This document shows positions 60,373-64,000 of a stretch of DNA of 64,000 bases, piece after piece. The notes beneath the pieces were generated by a model. The model searched no databases. It was not told where the DNA came from and saw only the letters and a list, made by a program, of their open reading frames with translations. Positions within the stretch are counted from its first letter, which is position 1. Every line of letters starts with the position of its first letter. The translations under genes and the position numbers were made by a program. The stretch comes from Equus caballus (lineage: Eukaryota > Chordata > Mammalia > Perissodactyla > Equidae), in NCBI RefSeq assembly GCF_041296265.1, contig NC_091693.1, positions 5,985,001 through 6,049,000 of the forward strand, in the 5' to 3' direction.

Positions 60373-60935
60373 TGTGATATTATTTGGTTGCAGTCACAGC
60401 CTATCACCACTAGATGGAGTTTGAGAGCCACGTATTCTGAGCCCTCTGCCTTCAGCAGAGAGCAGGCACAGCGCGGGTTGCGGGGGCTGGTGCTTTCTCT
60501 TGCGCACAGGCGCGGGTTTCCCCATCAGCTCTCGCTATATGGTCTTCTTGGGTCTTGGCTTGATGAGGTCACCCCACACGAAAGCTTTCGCCCCGTTAGA
60601 GGGCTTCCCTCTAGGCAGCAAGGTCGCTAGGGAGTGCTGGGTGATCCTGTGGATGCACGACCCCTCCCCTACTCTTCCCCTCCCACAGCCTACCCCCCGC
60701 AGCAGTCCCAGTCTTTAGGGGACAGAGAGAAGTTCTCTCTTACCCCATTCCAGCTCCTCCGAAGGAGGGCTACAGCCTCTCCGCCCTCTGTCACTTTGCT
60801 GCTGTGATTCTCGGAGGATTCCTGTGCTATTAGCATATTTTCTGTTGGAATATGATTGCTCCTTTTTGTTGTATGTTGGAGGGGAGAGAGTCCTGGGCAA
60901 GCTCACTCCGCCATGACACTGACATCACTCTCGTG

Positions 60936-61472
60936 AAACCCCTTTTTGTTCAAGGAATTTTATACCATAGGAGTTTTGATGGCCGTCAGAACTGTTTCCC
61001 ATCTATGGAGGCTGAAAACACCAAATGCTTGATTTCTTAGCCTCTGCTTTGGCAGGGATGTAGGCACTTGACCTGTATTTGGTGACCAGATGCTGCTGCC
61101 CTAGACTCTGGATCTGGGTGCTGGTGCCAGAGAATGGGGGGCAGTGGAGACCCCACAGCAGTTCTTTGGCAGCTTTGGCTGCCTGCGCTCCCTCATTCCT
61201 GCCTATTTGCTGAGTCCAGCTCTCCAGCTTTCCAGGGATTCCAACATGTTTTCAAGAAATTATTTTTCTACTTAAATCAGCTGGAGTATGTTTATTTGCT
61301 TGTAATTATGAACCCAAAATGACAGGCTCAATGATGTGCCTCATTCACAGCTAGGTGCTAGAGGCCCAGTTTTATCTGTCAGGAAGTGTTGAGTTTTTTC
61401 ACACCAAATTTGGCTACAAAGAATTTTTTAAATAAAGATTTTTTAAACAATGATTTAATTTTCCATTATAAG
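60936..61472. other. Unclassified DNA between L1-E and a SINE
   Basis: No gene is recognised. The text around 61040-61220 is GC-richer and could be an old unassigned repeat. Confidence 0.4.
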
Positions 61473-61484
61473 AATATAGCAATA

Positions 61485-61733
61485 GTGGCTGGCCTCGTGG
61501 CTCAGTGGTTAGTTCCCTGTGCTCCACTTTGGCAGCCCCAGTTCACAGGTTCATATCCTGGGCATGGACCTACGCCACTCATCAGCCATGCTGTGGAGGT
61601 GTCCTACTTTCAAAATAGAAGAAGATTGGCAAGATCTTAGCTCAGGGACAATCTTCCTCAAGCAAAAAAAAAAAAAAAAAAAAAACAGAGGAAGATTGGC
61701 AATGGATGTTAGTTCCTCACCAAAAAAAAGAAG
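61485..61733 (+). mobile_element. ERE2/3-type SINE
   Basis: The head 'tggctggcctcgtggctcag' and B-box relic 'caggttcatatcctgggc' are followed by two tail units separated by a 22-base A run. A perfect 12-base duplication, 'agaatatagcaa', flanks it at 61473-61484 and 61734-61745. Confidence 0.93.
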
Positions 61734-61745
61734 AGAATATAGCAA

Positions 61746-63245
61746 CAGAAGAGTAACCTAAACCCAAAGTAGGTAGAAATAAAGAAATAACAAAGATAAT
61801 AGCAGAAATAGAAAATATACAGTAGAGCAAATTAATAACACTAAAAATGGATTTTTAAAAGATTAATGAAATCGATAAACCTCTAGGAAGATGAATCAGG
61901 AAATTAAAAAAACTGAAATTACCAATATCAGGGATAAAGGAGGGCATCACTACAGATCTGACAGACATTAAAAGGCTAGCAAGTGACTGTAAACACCTTT
62001 CCATGAAGAAAATTGCACTTTCATGTGGGTTTCCCATGAATTCTATCAAAAATATAAGGAAGACATTTTACCAATGTTAAACAAACTCTTCCTGAAAATA
62101 GAAGAGGAGACTTTTCCTAACTCATTCTTTGAGGCCAGCATTACCCAAATACAAAAACATAACAATAAAGACATTTAAGGATTACTATACCTCAAAAACA
62201 CAGACATAAGAATCTTTAATGACGTCTAAGGAAATCAAATCCAGCCAAACATAAAAGGATGATCTAGTGTGACCACCTGTTGGGTGGGGTTTGTCCCAGG
62301 AATCAAGCTTGGTTTAACATTCAAAAATCAATCAATGTAACTCACTATATTAAGAGAATAAAGGAGAAAAGCCATATGATTATCTCAAATGTGTGTGCAA
62401 AGTAGTTGAAAAATTCAACACCCCTTTCAAAAAAAATCTCTCAGCAAAATAGAAATTGGGGAGAATTTCCTTTATATGAGAAGCACATGTTCAAAACACT
62501 CCAGCTAACGGCCTACTGGACACTTTTCTCAAGATCTGGAGCCTGGAGAAAGCATGCCCACTGTCTCCACTGCTGTTCAGTGTTTGGCTGGATGTCACAG
62601 CAGATATAAAGGTAAGAAAAAGAAACAAAAGGCATACAGATTAAAAAGGAAGATGTAAAACTCTCTTTATTCACAGAAAATATGAATGAGTTTGTAGAAA
62701 ATCATAAGAAACCTACAAACAAACTAACGGAAGGATGGAGTGAATTTAGCAACGTTCCAGCATACAAGATCAATATGTATAAGCCAACTGCATATTCTAT
62801 ATGCTACCAGTACACAATTGAAAACTAAAATTTAAAAGATAGCATCTACAATATCATTTTAAAAACCTCATATAGTACCAGTAATAAATTATCAAATACT
62901 GTACAAGACCTTTGCACCAAAAAGTACAGAACAGGGATTGGCAAACTTTTGCTGTGAAGGACCAGATAGGAAATGTTATACGCTTTGCAGTTTATGTATG
63001 GTCTCTGTTGCATATTCTTCTGTTTTTCTGTTTTGTTTGGTTTTTACAACCTTTTTAAAATGTTAACACCATTTTAAGCTCATTGGCATTACAAGAATAG
63101 GCTGTGGGCCAAATTTGACCCATGAGCTGTAATGTTTGGAACCCTGCTACAAAACATTATCTGAGAGAAAGATTTTTTAAAATACCCCAGAATAGGGAAA
63201 GTTGTACCACACTCTTGTGGACTAGGAAACTTAATATCGGTAAGT
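61746..63245 (+). mobile_element. Old L1 ORF2 remnant, split by a MITE
   Basis: ORF2 RT-region text on plus: 'aagattaatgaaatcgataa', 'gaggccagcattacccaaat', 'aggaatcaagcttggtttaa', 'cttgtttagaaaatcata'-like. It continues to 62931 and again at 63155-63245 ('ttgtggactaggaaacttaa') on the far side of a DNA transposon. It is highly diverged with no long frame. Confidence 0.75.
62932..63146 (+). mobile_element. Short hAT-like nonautonomous DNA transposon (MITE)
   Basis: Ends 'cagggattggcaaac' and, reversed, 'cagggttccaaac' form imperfect terminal inverted repeats. The interior has the widespread 'gaaggaccagataggaaat' and 'gggccaaatttgacccatga' text of a common mammalian MER element. An 8-base flank matches at 6 of 8 (62924-62931 and 63147-63154), as expected for hAT. 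I cannot fix the exact MER name. It carries no coding capacity. Confidence 0.75.
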
Positions 63246-64000
63246 TGTTCATTTCAGCTGGGACCCTGAAAGCTGGTTTATGGAATTATTACAAGAGATA
63301 TTCGTGCCCTTGGGGCATAAGGTTTGCTGTGAAAGATCCAGCACCCATCTGATGTGCATCTGGTGTCCGTGTACCTGGAGAAGATCTCGCACAGATGCAC
63401 AGTTTGCTGCAAGGCTCATACTGAGGAGAGATGCCTCATAGGGATGTGTCACCAATTGCAGGCCCTGTCCTACCTTCTCTGAGAGACTGGAGCCCAGTCT
63501 GGCCAAAGGTTGACTGATGAGTTGAGCCAAAGAAGACCTTCTCATAGGCCGAGGCTGTGTTCATTACGGATGTGTAACTGTAGTAGGTGTCAAAAATGGT
63601 AACGCATGATGGGCCCTGTTGAGGAGGTACCGCCGTCTGGTGGTTGAACGCGTGAGCTCTGGAATCAACCTGGGTTCAGATTCTGACTGGGCCACTACCA
63701 CCTGTGACTTAAACACTGTTTTACCAAATTTGTAAAAATAAGTGAACAGAAACTGCCTGCCGGGAGAGGATGTGTTGTGGTACAGTAACCACGTCTCTGC
63801 CTCAGAAACCTTCTGAGTCCAGCTGGTGATGCTCGTGACACTCGCCTTCCCAGAGTGGCCACAGAAAAGGTGTGTGTGACTCCAGGAACTGGAGAGGAGC
63901 TCGAGTGGCCTCTGGAGGAGGTGGTGTTCCAAGCCTTCACCTACCAGCATGGATGGGGTGGGGGTAGGTCGTAGGAGTTACCTGGGGGCATCCGTGATGG
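63246..64000. other. Unclassified DNA with one MIR, to window end
   Basis: Beyond the MIR at 63630-63720 nothing is assignable. The minus-strand frames at 63249-63545 and 63564-63950 are long for chance but have no recognisable domain, and one overlaps the MIR. Confidence 0.45.
63630..63720 (+). repeat. MIR SINE remnant
   Basis: It reads 'gtggttgaacgcgtgagctc', 'tggaatcaacctgggttcag', 'attctgactgggccactacc', the MIR 5' half. Confidence 0.8.

Larger units (their letters stand above)
54985..60935 (-). mobile_element. L1-E: near-full-length, youngest L1 in the window
   Basis: The minus-strand element has its 3' end near 54985 (inverted 'ttttttattgagattatgat') and its 5' end near 60935, carrying the signature GATGTCAGTGTCATGGCGGA in reverse complement. 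The GC-rich 5' UTR spans about 60400-60935, ORF1 about 60372-59534 and ORF2 about 59000-55150. Length (about 5.95 kb), long open pieces and good motif preservation make it the least decayed L1 here. Both ORFs are still broken several times. I could not find a convincing target duplication. Confidence 0.9.

Noticed and set aside
63249-63950. Two minus-strand frames of 98 and 128 codons near the window end
   Set aside because: No domain recognised, and the second overlaps a MIR. Not supported as genes without transcript data.
1-64000. CRISPR arrays, operons, phage or plasmid features
   Set aside because: The window is mammalian nuclear DNA. The repeats present are SINEs, LINEs, an LTR, MIRs, a MITE and microsatellites, with none of the spacing of a CRISPR array.

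Overview
This is nuclear DNA of a placental mammal, almost certainly an equid (horse lineage). At least eleven copies of the tRNA-Ser-derived ERE SINE of equids and their relatives are present, several with perfect target-site duplications, and there are many L1 LINEs. I see no bacterial or organellar features and no ordinary multi-exon gene. Two intact protein-coding reading frames stand out. Both encode GT6-family, ABO-type glycosyltransferases, one on the minus strand at 1289-2356 and one on the plus strand at 31250-32332.

The two genes sit in the arms of a large inverted duplication. Arm A is about 1-3490 and arm B about 30122-34830, with a younger L1 inserted at 32822-34037. Their 5' ends face each other across a spacer of about 26.6 kb. 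Both read without interruption across positions where ABO is split by introns, so they look like copies of one retroposed (spliced) ABO mRNA that was later duplicated with its flanks. The 5' copy keeps the DXD metal-binding motif (DVD) but has Arg where ABO has the acceptor-binding Trp300. The 3' copy keeps that Trp but has DGK instead of DVD. A 151-bp stretch in the catalytic domain is base-for-base identical between the copies while the flanks are much more diverged, which points to gene conversion between the arms.

The spacer holds about 4.9 kb of mostly unclassified sequence (3500-8384), then minus-strand L1s (8385-16270), then a nested plus-strand stack. In that stack L1-A is split by a near-full-length L1-B and cut off by L1-C. 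L1-C carries an ERE SINE and a solo LTR and ends abruptly at the arm B boundary.

From 34830 to the end, low-information unique DNA alternates with more L1s: L1-D at 41838-49030 (plus), a younger near-full-length L1-E at 54985-60935 (minus), several older fragments, more ERE SINEs, MIR remnants, and a short hAT-like MITE inside an L1 at 62932-63146. All L1 reading frames are broken. The only plausible functional biology is the GT6 retrogene pair. Whether either is expressed or active cannot be decided from sequence alone.
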